A DNA stretch of 64,000 nt from contig VXAZ01001725.1 of the NCBI GenBank assembly GCA_013399875.1, forward strand, positions 85,575-149,574, written 5' to 3'. Made by a program: the position numbers and the translations under genes. The notes under the pieces are model-generated. The model saw only the letters and a program-made list of their open reading frames with translations, made no database searches and was not told where the DNA came from. Source of the DNA: Gymnorhina tibicen. Its lineage: Eukaryota; Chordata; Aves; Passeriformes; Artamidae. Positions 54,320 to 64,000 of the stretch are shown in pieces (positions within the stretch are counted from its first letter, which is position 1; every line of letters begins with the position of its first letter).

Positions 54320-54460
54320 CCGCCGGTGGCTCNNNNNNNNNNNNGGGTTCACAGGGAGGGGCGGGGCTTCGTGAGGGGAGGGAGCTCCGGGCGGTGCAGG
54401 GTCGCCGTGTGTGTGGGGATCTGCGCATCCCAAGCGAATGACGTCCGCTTCCTGCTCCAC
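54320..54460 (-). other. DNAJB6: DNAJB6 non-coding exon 1 (5' UTR), approximate 5' end
   Basis: A strong donor (GGCGG/GTGAGT, GT at 54319-54318) lies in the CpG island upstream of exon 2 on the minus strand. Human DNAJB6 also starts with a non-coding exon in a CpG island. The 5' end is not defined by sequence, and the exon contains the 12-N run. Exon 1 to exon 2 would define a 9.4-kb intron 1. Confidence 0.65.
54333..54344. other. Assembly gap (12 N)
   Basis: Twelve N bases sit inside the GC-rich promoter or exon 1, probably a short unresolved GC stretch. Confidence 0.99.
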
Positions 54461-54467
54461 AGAATTA

Positions 54468-54564
54468 TAGGATTTCTAGTGGACATGGTGGTGTTCAGTT
54501 AGAGGTTGGACTCAATGGTCTTAGAGGATTTTTTTCCAGCCTAACTGACGATGTGATTCTGTGA
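54468..54564 (+). mobile_element. CR1 LINE 3' end remnant
   Basis: A short tail: GTGGACATGGTGGTGTTCAG, TTGGACTCAATGGTCTTAGA and a terminal TGATTCTGTGA of the CR1 octamer type. It lies within about 20 bases of the promoter motifs, on the upstream side. Confidence 0.8.
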
Positions 54565-54569
54565 AGCAA

Positions 54570-55185
54570 TGCCCAGCTGTGCATCTGAGGGGAAAGAAGA
54601 AGAAAAACCCAAAAAGAATAGTTTTAAAAAACACTCTTTGAATAGGTGAGTTTGGCTGCTAGAAGTGAGATGACAAAATTTCTTCCCCTTTAGTGTCTTA
54701 TTTTACTCTCAAGATTTGGGGGTGCCAAGAGGATGGACCAGGCTCTGCTCAGTGGCTCCCAGCAACAGGAGATGAGGCAATGGGCAGAAGCTGCTGCACA
54801 GAAGTTCCACTTGAACATGAGGAAGAACTTCTTTACTGTGCAGGTGACCGTGCACTGGAACAGATTGTCAGAGAGGCTGTGGAGTTCCCCTTACTGGAGG
54901 TATTCCAGAACCATCTGGATGCAATCCTGTGCTGTGTGCTCTGGGATGACCCTGCTTGAGCAGGGAGGCTGGACCAGGTGACCCACTGTGGTCCCTTCCA
55001 ACCTGACCCATTCTGGGATTCTGGGAGGGGAAATGCAAAAAGTGATGCCTGGGTGTTGTGGTGTAGGAAGAGGTGAAAAAACAACTAATAATTTTAAGAA
55101 ACACTCTTTGGATAGGTGAGTTTGGTTGCTAGAGGTGAGATGACAAAATTTCTTCCCCCTTGCGTGTTTAATTGTAGTCTCAAAA
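54570..55185. repeat. Pair of long direct repeats flanking a CR1 copy
   Basis: Copy A (core 54621-54713) and copy B (core 55091-55183) share AACACTCTTTG, ATAGGTGAGTTTGG and GAGATGACAAAATTTCTTCC, with about 5 differences in the best 68 bases. Weaker similarity extends leftward by about 50 bases, from 54570 and 55040. Copy A ends where the CR1 begins and copy B starts just after the CR1 3' end. Confidence 0.85.
54715..55027 (+). mobile_element. CR1 LINE fragment (3' end) framed by long direct repeats
   Basis: GGGTGCCAAGAGGATGGACC, GGAAGAACTTCTTTACTGTG, CTGGAACAGATTGTCAGAGA and a terminal pair ATTCTGGG-ATTCTGGG (the CR1 3' octamer repeat). It is 5'-truncated. The sequences on the two sides are copies of each other (separate entry). 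Confidence 0.93.
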
Positions 55186-57499
55186 ATTGTAACTCTGGCA
55201 CACAATTCCTTTGAGGCCAGATTCCTCTCCCTCCGTGTAGCAACTGGACAGAGTCCTGCATTGGCTGAATGTATTGGAGCATCCTTTGGGTTATATTCGA
55301 GTATGTGGTTTTCTGAGTGCCATGGCTGAGAGCAAATTATAGGGCAGCAAAGTTATTATTCTATTTTTAAAATGTGGACTTTATCCATGCTTTAAATTGC
55401 TGTAAAATTATATTTCTTGCCCCTTATTTAAAAAGTGGAGGCATTAATTTATAGATCACCAAAGTGAAGTTAGAGAGTTTCCACACCTAAAATGTGTGCT
55501 TCCCAAATAAAGCCAATTAAAAGGCTACTCATTATTTAGGAAGTGTTTGTGTGGGAGTGGGGTCAGTTCAAAAAGAGAAAAGCCAGCTTGGAATAAGGCA
55601 GAGGAAAACCTGAAACAAATCAGCAGGACAAGTAGTAGGACAACCCTAAATATAGGCTTGGTGCTTTGGGGAAATACAAGCTTCAAAAGAAATATTGTTG
55701 ATTATTGATGCTAAGTTGCGGTTGTGGAAACAATTCTTCAAAATTAGATCAAAGAGACACCTCACTCCATTATTAGTTTCTCATCAGCAAGTAGCTGTGA
55801 AGTCCAAGTTGCTGATCCACTTCGAAAGAAAAGACCCAAAGGATTAGTAGGTTAGCCTGGCTCTTCCTAATGGGTGAGGTTCAGACCTCAAAGGATTCGC
55901 AGCCTGGCAAGTGCAAAGGCAGGTCAGTACTGTGTGGTGTGGGAGGAGACCATATAAAGTTTTCATTTAATCCTTTAAACATTTCTTGGTGTGGAAACAA
56001 AGGTTTTTCCCCAACCTTTCATAACCAATTACAGGGGAGAAAAAAAGTATGAAGAGTCCTAAAACCTGAGCTGCAGAAAACAAGACAGAAGTTGCATGAG
56101 GCATTTTCTTTGCTTTAATAGTTTAAAGAGCAGATTTTATGTTACAGCTAAGGTATGATGAATGCCAGCCATAAAACTTTCTATTTATCCAAGCAAACAG
56201 AACATGGCAAAGAAACGTGATTCCATATGGAATGTGAGGGCTGGAATCAAAACACTGCCTGCATCAACGCAACCAGGACCATGGCTTCTTTAACACAATT
56301 GTTGTCATTACATTAATTTGTTAGACAATAGATTTTCTAGCACTGTTCTGACTCTAGACAGCATAGCCCTGCTTTAGCATCCTTCAGATATAGGAATAAT
56401 ATTTGGGAAGGCTTAGAGATCAATTTTGCATTTGGAGAAAGGAAGGTATGAGAAGGTGAAGTGCTTGCTCATAGCTGAGGGCAGGACGAGCTGTATGAGA
56501 TGCAGGTTGGCATTTTCTACAGCAAAACACTGAGAATGTAAGTAAATGTTTCCTAACAAAGTTATAGATGGAAACAAAAGATTGTGTAATTATTTTTTTA
56601 AAAATCCAGAACGTATTTTACTTGGTTTATGCTTGTCTCTGGAGAAGATATGAAGACATTTCCCAAGACTTTGAAGAATGGGCAGTTTGCAGAGGCACCA
56701 ATTACAAATATCATTTCTTAGGGCACCTCTTTTTTTTTTAACTTATGATCTTTGATAGCTCAGATTATCTCTAACACTGAATAATAACAAGAATTATTTA
56801 GTTTTTAGAAGTTTGCTCACATTGTGCACATGATATTTAATTTTTTGTTCTCTCTTACAGGGAAAGGCAGGTGATTTCAGTTAAAACAGTACGTGGCAAA
56901 GCGCACCAGAAGAGGTACTGCAGGGGATACTGAAGCACACACTGCAGAGATCCAGGTGAGTGTGCAAAGTCAGTGTCCCCAAAACTCCTGTAGTAAAACA
57001 ACACGACCCCAGCTTGTCCCTGACAAGCCTGACGTGACCTGAGCCAGCTTCTGCAGAGCTGCCTGCATGAATCTCCCCAGTGCCCCAGTTCTGAGATTTT
57101 CCCCCTCACACTTGTGAGCACCAGGTTTGCTCAGCTCTGGTACTGCACCCTGCAGAAGCCAATCTCACCATCGCTGCAGGAGGCAGCTTGGGCTGGCACA
57201 GAGTGCCACAGAACCTCCGTAGGTTTGGTGACACTTGGGAACAACGGGATAGAGGTAACAGCTAAAGAATTCCTATTTATATTTCAGTCTTAGGAGTGGG
57301 AGGAAGTAATTTCGGAGACTCCAGGCTGAGGCTGCCTCTAACCCAGCATCCGTCAGGCTGCTCCTACCAAAGGAAGAAGTTTCTACCTTCCACCTGTGGT
57401 TCAGGCTCCCCTTGGTGGTGGTAAATGACCTTGGTAGATGACCAAGCATTCCACCTGAAGTCATCTTGACATGACTGATCTTGAAGAGATCAGTGTCTG

Positions 57500-58345
57500 C
57501 CCTTCCTCTTCCCCTCAGGAGGAAGTTCTAGACTGCAATGAGGTCTCCCCTCAGTCTCCTCTTCTTCAGGCTGAGCAGACCAAGTGACCTCAGCTGCTCC
57601 TCACAGGGCTTCTCCTCTAGAACCTCCACCATCTCTGTAGCCTTCCTGTGAACACTCTCTCTAGATCCTTATACTGTAGTGTCTAAAACTGCCCCCAGCA
57701 CTCGAGGTGAGGCCACCTCAGTGCAGAGCAGAGCGGGACAATCCCCTCCCTTGCCTGGCTGGCGATGGTGGGCCTGATGCCCCAGGACATGCTTGGCCCT
57801 CCTGGCTGCCAGGGCACTGCTGGCTCATGTTCAACCTGCCATCAACCAGGGCCCCCAAGTCCCTTCCCGCGGGCTGCTCTCCAGCCTCTCATTTCCCAGT
57901 CTGTCCATACATCCAGGGTTGCCCCATCCCAGGCGCAGAATCCTGCACTTGCCCTTTGTTAAACTTCATATGGTTGGTGATTGCCCAGCCCTCTGATTTG
58001 TCTGGGTCTCTGCAGGACCTCTCTTCCCTCAAGGGAGTCAGCAAGTCCTCCCAATTTAGTGCCTTAGTTTCTCTTCCAGTCCTGCATCCAAGTCATTTAT
58101 GAGGATGTTGAAGAGCACAGGGCTGAGGCTGGAGCCCTGTGGAACCCCAGAACTGACAGGTCACCAGCCTGGTGTAACCCCATCCACTCTGACCCTTTGT
58201 GCCGACCCGTGAGCCAATTGCTCGCCCTTCACATGATGTGTTTATCCAGCTGTGTGCTGGACATTTTGTCCAGAAGGATCCTGGGAGAGACAGTATCAAA
58301 AGTTTTACTGAAATCCAAAAGGATTACATAACTAGCTCATTAACA
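57500..58345 (-). mobile_element. CR1 LINE fragment with decayed reverse transcriptase segment
   Basis: The longest CR1 piece here. Read in reverse near 58070-58157 it encodes [19 protein letters not shown], a reverse transcriptase motif of CR1 ORF2, followed toward lower coordinates by the region before the 3' UTR. Stops and frameshifts break the frame, so it is not functional. It lies in the intergenic region upstream of DNAJB6. Confidence 0.9.
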
Positions 58346-61014
58346 TGTTTAATTAGATCTATTTATAGGACTAATAAAACTGAAAAGCTTTTAGATTCAG
58401 AAAACCTTCAAAAGTATTTGCAAAAGAATGAAGTCAAACTGCCCTATGTTTTTATGGCTAGCTGCTTGCAGCAGAAGCCTGGAGTACTGTGTTAAGGGGC
58501 ATTAAATCTGATCTTGCTGGCAGAGCATCCACATTCCAATAACAAAAGAAGGTCTGGTAGGTCTGTTAAAGCTGGTATCAAAGATCCAGGCTGATATCCA
58601 GGTGCTGAGTCATTGAGTCAGAATGAATGCTGCTATCAAAGAATCTTAATTGTTTAAGAACTTTCAACTCTCCCCTGGGAACATGAGGGAAAGGTCTGGT
58701 CACTTCACCTGACTTCAGCTGTCTCAAAGTTAAACATCCAGTTTTAGGCCATTGATTGTGAAGAGAGAGAGGAGGAGAGGGCACCTCCAGGGCACAATTC
58801 ATTCCACCCTCTTTGGAGACGTTTGTCAGTAAAGAAGGAACTGCCAACCAGATCTCTGTCCCAGGGCTGCCTTTTCTCCCCAAGTGCCTCGACAGCCACC
58901 TCACAGATGCTTGAAGTTAAGTGAGATGAATTCAGGCCTAACTGGTAGCTATAACCTAATGATGGAAATAATGTGGAAGCATTCCAGGAGGTATTAGCAA
59001 TTCACATAGTTCCCAGATTCTTTTTTTAAACCATCTTTTATGATTTATGGAGGTCAATTATATAAAGCCCATCAGAACACAAAAAATGCTTAAAAATGTT
59101 GCATTAGAGAGACATTAATATTAGTCCTTCTGAGGTGGTAACGGCTGTAGCCTTCCCGGCCTGCTGCTGTGCCCTGCTGCTTAATACATCCAGTTTTCCT
59201 ATTTACAGATTCTATTTTTGGTGTTAACAAAGAATATGAGCATATGTATCAAAGACTGTTCTCACGTCATCTAATTATAGTACTGTTGGCAAAGTAATTC
59301 TGGAAAGTGCCACTTAATTAAATATAAGCATTAACTTTTTGCTGATAGCTTATCAGAAACAATTAGACTTGAAATATGGGCAATACACCTAGTGTTTAAA
59401 ACTTCCTGTAGAAGCACTAAAAGCACAAAAGAACCCATTTTCACTTTCAGTCTCCAGTGTTTTCCTGCTGAGCAGAACCTCAGTTTTCATTGGTACAGTG
59501 TGCCTTAGGTAATCTAGAGGCTGCAAGTTTATCTGGACTCCTCTTTTTGAGCAAAAGCCTGAGCCAAGTGGATGCTTTTGAAAGTGGTTAAACCACTTCA
59601 GGATAGTTGATGTTTTTGCCAATTCCTCCTGAGATATCAGATATGTTCTGCTGATTATTTTGGGTCTTCACACAACAACCCAGGAACTATTGGGGGCAGT
59701 CAGACGATCTCACATCTTACGCCAAGTGCTTATCCTTTGCAAGGACAGCTTGATCAGCTTTTATATTCATTAACTTGGTCAGGGATATGCTTTTCTGTCC
59801 ATGTGACAAGGCCAAATATTAGTTAATTCTATGTAATTTTTCATCAATAGCCAGATAGATCTACCAGATAATTATACCTAAAATATCTCTGCAGAATGTT
59901 GAGCTCTGCTGTTGTTTGCCTGAAAGTGAAGAGGGTAAAAAGAAAAACAGGACTGTAATGAAAATAATTATTCCTAAGTAAAGATACAAGGGCTAGAAGG
60001 AAACAATTCCTTCAGAAGGTTTGTTTGACAACATACAGCAAAACTACATAGCAACTGAGGAGAGATGCTTTTCCCAGGTCTAACATTTGGGCAAGCAGCA
60101 GAAGCAGGAGGATCTGAAATAACACCATCTGGTGAATGCCTGTTTCTTTCTTTGGCAATCAAGAACTATGTGTAACTATAAACAAAGAATAAAATAGAAA
60201 TAATGCAAAACTACTTTTCAGTTAAATGTTACACAGAATGAACAAACAGCTGCTCTGGGAATGCAGAAAAGAATTATGTTAAATATAGCAGGAAATTTGA
60301 GCATGCTGCTCCTATAAATACATGAACCAACTTTGCAAACAGAATGTATGATTCTGCAGAGCTGTGGACAGGGAAACTTAGTCCCAGACTGGAAGGCAAC
60401 TATCCTGGCAATAAATGTAGCAATGATTTAACCATCACACAAGAAAAGCTCATCCCTTGACAGTGTGAAATCAAGCTGCAGGACATCTGTGCCTGCCTTT
60501 ATGTCCCATTTTTTGCCAGTCTGAATTCCCATGTTTCTCCTGTGTGACTGTCGGATGTGCTTTGCTGGATTCTGGGCTACTCGACCTTCAGAAGACAGTC
60601 AAAATACAGGAGTTTGCACGAGAGGTTGCACTTCTTGGGTGTTTGATGCTGTTGGTGGCAGAAGCAAATATACATTTAGGTGATTTAACATTAGTTCTAT
60701 TTTTACATCAATGTTTAGCATCCTATCTATAAAAAATTGTGAAAATAATTCAGAGCTCAGTTTTTACCAAGTCTGCTATTTTGCATTGATAATAGATTTG
60801 CAAAATCCTTGGAAAGTCAAGGTAGCACTGGAAGTTGAAAAAGGAAAGCCACAGTCTTAAATCCAACCCTGTCTACCTGGTGTCACTGATTAACAACTAC
60901 AGGAATCTGACAGGGAAGAGATTTAGTGTTAACTACTTGGTCCCCAGTCACATCAAAGTCCACAAAAGGTATTTTGAAGATGCTGCTGGGTTCACTAACA
61001 AGCAAGGCAGAGAG

Positions 61015-61372
61015 AAAGATGATTAAGGTTTTGAAGGTTCTATCATATGAGGAAAGGCTGAGAACTGATGTTGTTCAGCCCGGAGAAGCCTCAGATTCCT
61101 TAGTACTGCCCAGTGACAGGAAAAGAGGCAATAGGCACAAACTGGAATACAAGGAATGTGTTTAAACCTGATGAAAAATGGTTTTTGTGAAGTTAATTGA
61201 GCACTGAGAACAGGTTGCCCAAAGAAACTGTGGATTCTCCATCCAAGAAGACATTCAGAACTCCACAGGTGAAGGTCTTGAGCAACCTGCTGTAGGTGAC
61301 CCTGCTTTGAGCAGGGGTTGGAGTAGGTGATCTCCAGACATTCCTCCTGACTTCAGCCATTCTGTGTTCTCT
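61015..61372 (+). mobile_element. CR1 LINE fragment (3' end)
   Basis: CATATGAGGAAAGGCTGAGA, GTTCAGCCCGGAGAAGCCTC, CCCAGTGACAGGAAAAGAGG, then GACCCTGCTTTGAGCAGGGG and a final CCATTCTGTGTTCT. It matches CR1 order through the end of ORF2 and the 3' UTR, with internal deletions. Confidence 0.92.
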
Positions 61373-62016
61373 GTAATGGATTCAACTTGTGTAACTTATC
61401 ATCACTTTTTGCCTTGTGTTATCTCTCTACACACAAGAGAAATTTAATGCCCTTCCCAGACTACCAGATACATACTGAAAAACAGGCCAGATACCTGGGC
61501 ATTTGTGGTTTTATTAAGGTTAGAAATTATGAAATGCCCTACAAGAGGAGTTTTCTGTAATTTTACGTTTACTACATTTTTAGTAGCAGGTAAGCTGAAG
61601 CATATATGCTATTTCTAAGTATTCAAAAATAAATATGAACAATACTAACTTTATAAATACTAAAGTGGAAGTAAAAGTGTATTTAGCAATGAAAATAATA
61701 AATAAGCAAAGGGAAGCAGATAAACTAATCAGATAAAAATTAAATTGCATCTTCAAAGGGGCCCATATGTGGTAAACAGAAGCTGAAAGAGACATTTTTC
61801 TATGTGTTTGCTGATAGAGTAGCATTCTTCACTATGAATCACAGCTTCTCAGACTTTTATCCATGGAGTTTTATTCTTTCCAAAGACACTGAAGTTTTTA
61901 CAAAGCAGAGCAAGTGCATTGTTTGAAACAAAGGTAAACCTCAGAGCTGCAGCTTCCTTGGCAGAGTGGGAAATCAGAGTTGAAAAGCTGAAGGTATGAA
62001 CCATTGCGAAGCAGTA

Positions 62017-62195
62017 GAACCATAGATAACCATGTTTAGGTTGGAAAAGACCTCAGTGATGACTGAGTCCAACCTGAACCCAGCACTGCCAAGCCCACCA
62101 CTGAGCCATGTCCCTCAGTGCCACATCTCCAGGAATTTTAAATCTCTCCAGAGATAGTGACCTCACCACTGCCATGGGCAGCCAGTTCCAGCAGT
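62017..62195 (-). mobile_element. CR1 LINE fragment
   Basis: GAACCATAGATAACCATG, GGTTGGAAAAGACCTCAGTG, GAGTCCAACCTGAACCCAGC and CCATGGGCAGCCAGTTCCAG in reverse CR1 order. Confidence 0.9.
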
Positions 62196-64000
62196 ACTAA
62201 CTTGGAGACCAAGAAGCAGTTAATATTAGATTCTTTTAGAACCTCTTCAGTACTATCAATCTTTAACAAGAGAATGCCCAGTTTACTGCAAAAAATGAAA
62301 GAGTGTTTCTGCAGTTTCAAGAAAACTCAAATTATTTTATTCACAAAAGCAGAAGTCAATAAAAATATAGATATCCTGATCAGTTTTACAGACCATGTTC
62401 ACTTCTTCTCTCCTTCACTGACAGGCAAAAGCATCATGAAAAAAAAAAGTAACAAGCATTTACATCACAAACCATTATCAACACAGATTCATGTATATGA
62501 GCAAATATTACAGGTCCAACAAAACATTCCTCTTTTGTTTTTTCTTTTTTTTTTCTGTGCTGTACTATTTTTCAGTAGTGATAAGAATATGTGCTGTCTC
62601 ACTGGCATTTAACTAATAGTTTTTGGTAGAAACTGAAATGTATGAGCTCATTGCACTCAAAAGTGTTTTCTCTGAATTCCAAACCCCTTTATAGGATTAA
62701 ATTAGGACGTTTGTGGTACCTTACTCAAGTGATGCCAAAAAAAATGTCAACATTGCTACTAATAGTATCAGGAAGCTCTTTTTTTATTATTATTATGGAG
62801 CACCTCCCCAAAAAATACCTGAAGATATCCTCCTTATTCAAATCAAACTTCTGTCAGCTAAGTGTTTACACATGAAACTGGAGGAAACCTTTCATCTTCA
62901 GATAAGTAAATGTTACCTAGAAATCAGCTTTGCGAAATTTATGCAAGTCTGGCTTTCAGGACCATGACGGAAGACAACAGAGATCAAAGACAAGGCCAAT
63001 TACTCCTGGTTTGGTTTGCTGTGCTTTATTTTTTTTAATCCACCTAATAGGACTAAACCCCCATCTGGAAAAAAACTGATTGAAAAAAGAGACCAAGTGC
63101 TTATTTTATTTCTTTATTCCCCTTTTAACGCCTTTGAACTTTGTAAAGATGAAAAATTTGTGAACTCTTCCATCATACAGACCTTGACAAAAATGTTTTT
63201 AGAACAGGTTACAAAATTACAAACCCAAACTTACTTGAAAACAAAATCCAATCAGAAAACGCTTGCTTTTTCAAAAAGCAAGTACTGAACTAGGAGGATG
63301 AAACACTGTAGTACAGAAACTTACTTTAAGGAAGGGTTGTCTTGTACAGAAACCAACCCCAAACTCATCATTATTATGCTATAATTCTGATGATCAAATC
63401 TACAATAGTATTTCAGGTTGCTTGTATGCAGAGTGCTCCTGCCTCTGCCTACCTAAATTCTGGGAGCATCACTGGGAGACAGTTCGCTCTTCTTTTAAAA
63501 TCCAGAAAATCCAGTTTCATATAGAAACAATTCTTGCTACATAAGTGCTACAAGAGATCATTTCGACCCCCCTGCTCCTCAGGACATGCCTATGTTACCT
63601 CTCACACATTTATCTCCTGTTCCTTAAAGTATCCAGCCCTAGATCATTGAAAAGCAGGAACTCGTGCTTCATCCCACCTCTCTGAAACAGCTGGCAGAGC
63701 TGGAAGCACTGGTTGCCAAAGGAAGGCCCCGCTCTCCTCTCACTGCAGTCTGGATTCTGAAGGTGGTGAAACTGCACAGAGACCTTCAGCCTGTGCACAG
63801 TGAAATCTGGGCTACAACTGCTCTGATGCCTGCCTGTGCCAGTGTCACACTTCATGTACAGGATACACAATCAAGATCACTGAGTGCTGCACACTGAAGA
63901 AATAAAACATCAGAGTATTTTCAGCAAACTCAAGTTCTCTCCTGAAGGTTTCTGCAGCTCTGTGATTCCTGCAATTACAGCTCTGTGCAAGTCACACTTC

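Larger units (their letters stand above)
53780..54460 (-). promoter_or_regulatory. DNAJB6 CpG-island promoter region
   Basis: CpG-dense, GC-rich sequence stands out sharply from the AT-rich surroundings. A GC box of SP1 type (GGGAGGGGCGGGGC) is at 54354-54367, a TGACGTC CRE-like half site at 54439-54445 and an ETS-like CCGCTTCCTG at 54445-54454. No TATA box is seen. This fits a housekeeping-type promoter for a chaperone gene firing on the minus strand. An upstream-directed transcript is possible but not shown. Confidence 0.75.
54565..64000. other. Intergenic region upstream of DNAJB6
   Basis: Apart from the CR1 copies and the direct repeats listed, nothing was recognised: 55190-57499, 58346-61014, 61373-62016 and 62196-64000 carry only short open frames without family resemblance. 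In human gene order UBE3C lies here, but no UBE3C exon was seen. Confidence 0.6.

Noticed and set aside
54010..54441. Open frames of 117-175 codons on both strands in the promoter island
   Set aside because: GC-rich islands lack stop codons by composition, and these frames read through the N run.
60830..61014. Open frame just before the CR1 at 61 kb, considered as a retrocopy
   Set aside because: No recognisable parent protein and no intron-loss or poly(A) signature. It seems to be ordinary sequence running into the CR1.
56000..64000. Possible 3' exons of UBE3C (expected upstream neighbour)
   Set aside because: None of the minus-strand frames resembles a HECT-domain C-terminus. The gene may lie beyond the window.

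Overview
The window is vertebrate, almost certainly avian, nuclear DNA. Coding sequence is sparse, introns are long and AT-rich, and at least ten pieces of CR1 LINE (the dominant bird retrotransposon) are scattered through it, together with two LTR-like sequences of avian endogenous-retrovirus type. The exact bird cannot be named from this sequence.

One gene fills most of the window: DNAJB6, an HSP40/J-domain co-chaperone, on the minus strand. Its CpG-island promoter and non-coding exon 1 lie near 54.3-54.45 kb, beside a 12-base run of N. The start codon is in exon 2 at 44850. Seven coding exons run down to a stop at 26221 and together encode a 242-residue short isoform (human short isoform b is 241). 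All junctions are GT-AG and in phase. A second donor inside exon 8, at 26255, allows splicing across a 21.7-kb intron to an isoform-a exon at about 4.3-4.6 kb. That exon either reads to a local stop at 4285 (335 residues in total) or is spliced again at 4392 to an exon not found in the window.

Layout in increasing coordinate: 1-4284 is sequence 3' of the last recognised exon, with no gene seen. 4285-4598 is the long-isoform exon. 4599-26220 is intron 8 plus the short-isoform 3' UTR, with CR1 pieces near 6.7 and 12.3 kb and a CpG cluster near 8.2 kb. 26221-44894 holds coding exons 8 to 2, with an antisense LTR near 34.3 kb and CR1 pieces near 39 and 41.6 kb. 44895-54319 is intron 1, with a same-strand LTR near 45.5 kb, a CpG cluster near 51.8 kb and a CR1 at 53.5 kb. 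54.3-54.46 kb is the promoter. 54.47-64 kb is upstream intergenic DNA with several CR1 copies, one carrying a decayed reverse transcriptase segment and one flanked by long direct repeats. No exon of the neighbours expected from human gene order (UBE3C upstream, PTPRN2 downstream) was recognised.

I found no convincing new multi-gene system. The points most worth a second look are the CaaX-like C-terminus (CVLT) of the long isoform if exon 9 is read through, the LTR lying about 0.57 kb upstream of the start-codon exon in the same orientation, the CR1 framed by direct repeats of 90 to 145 bases, and two CpG clusters inside introns.
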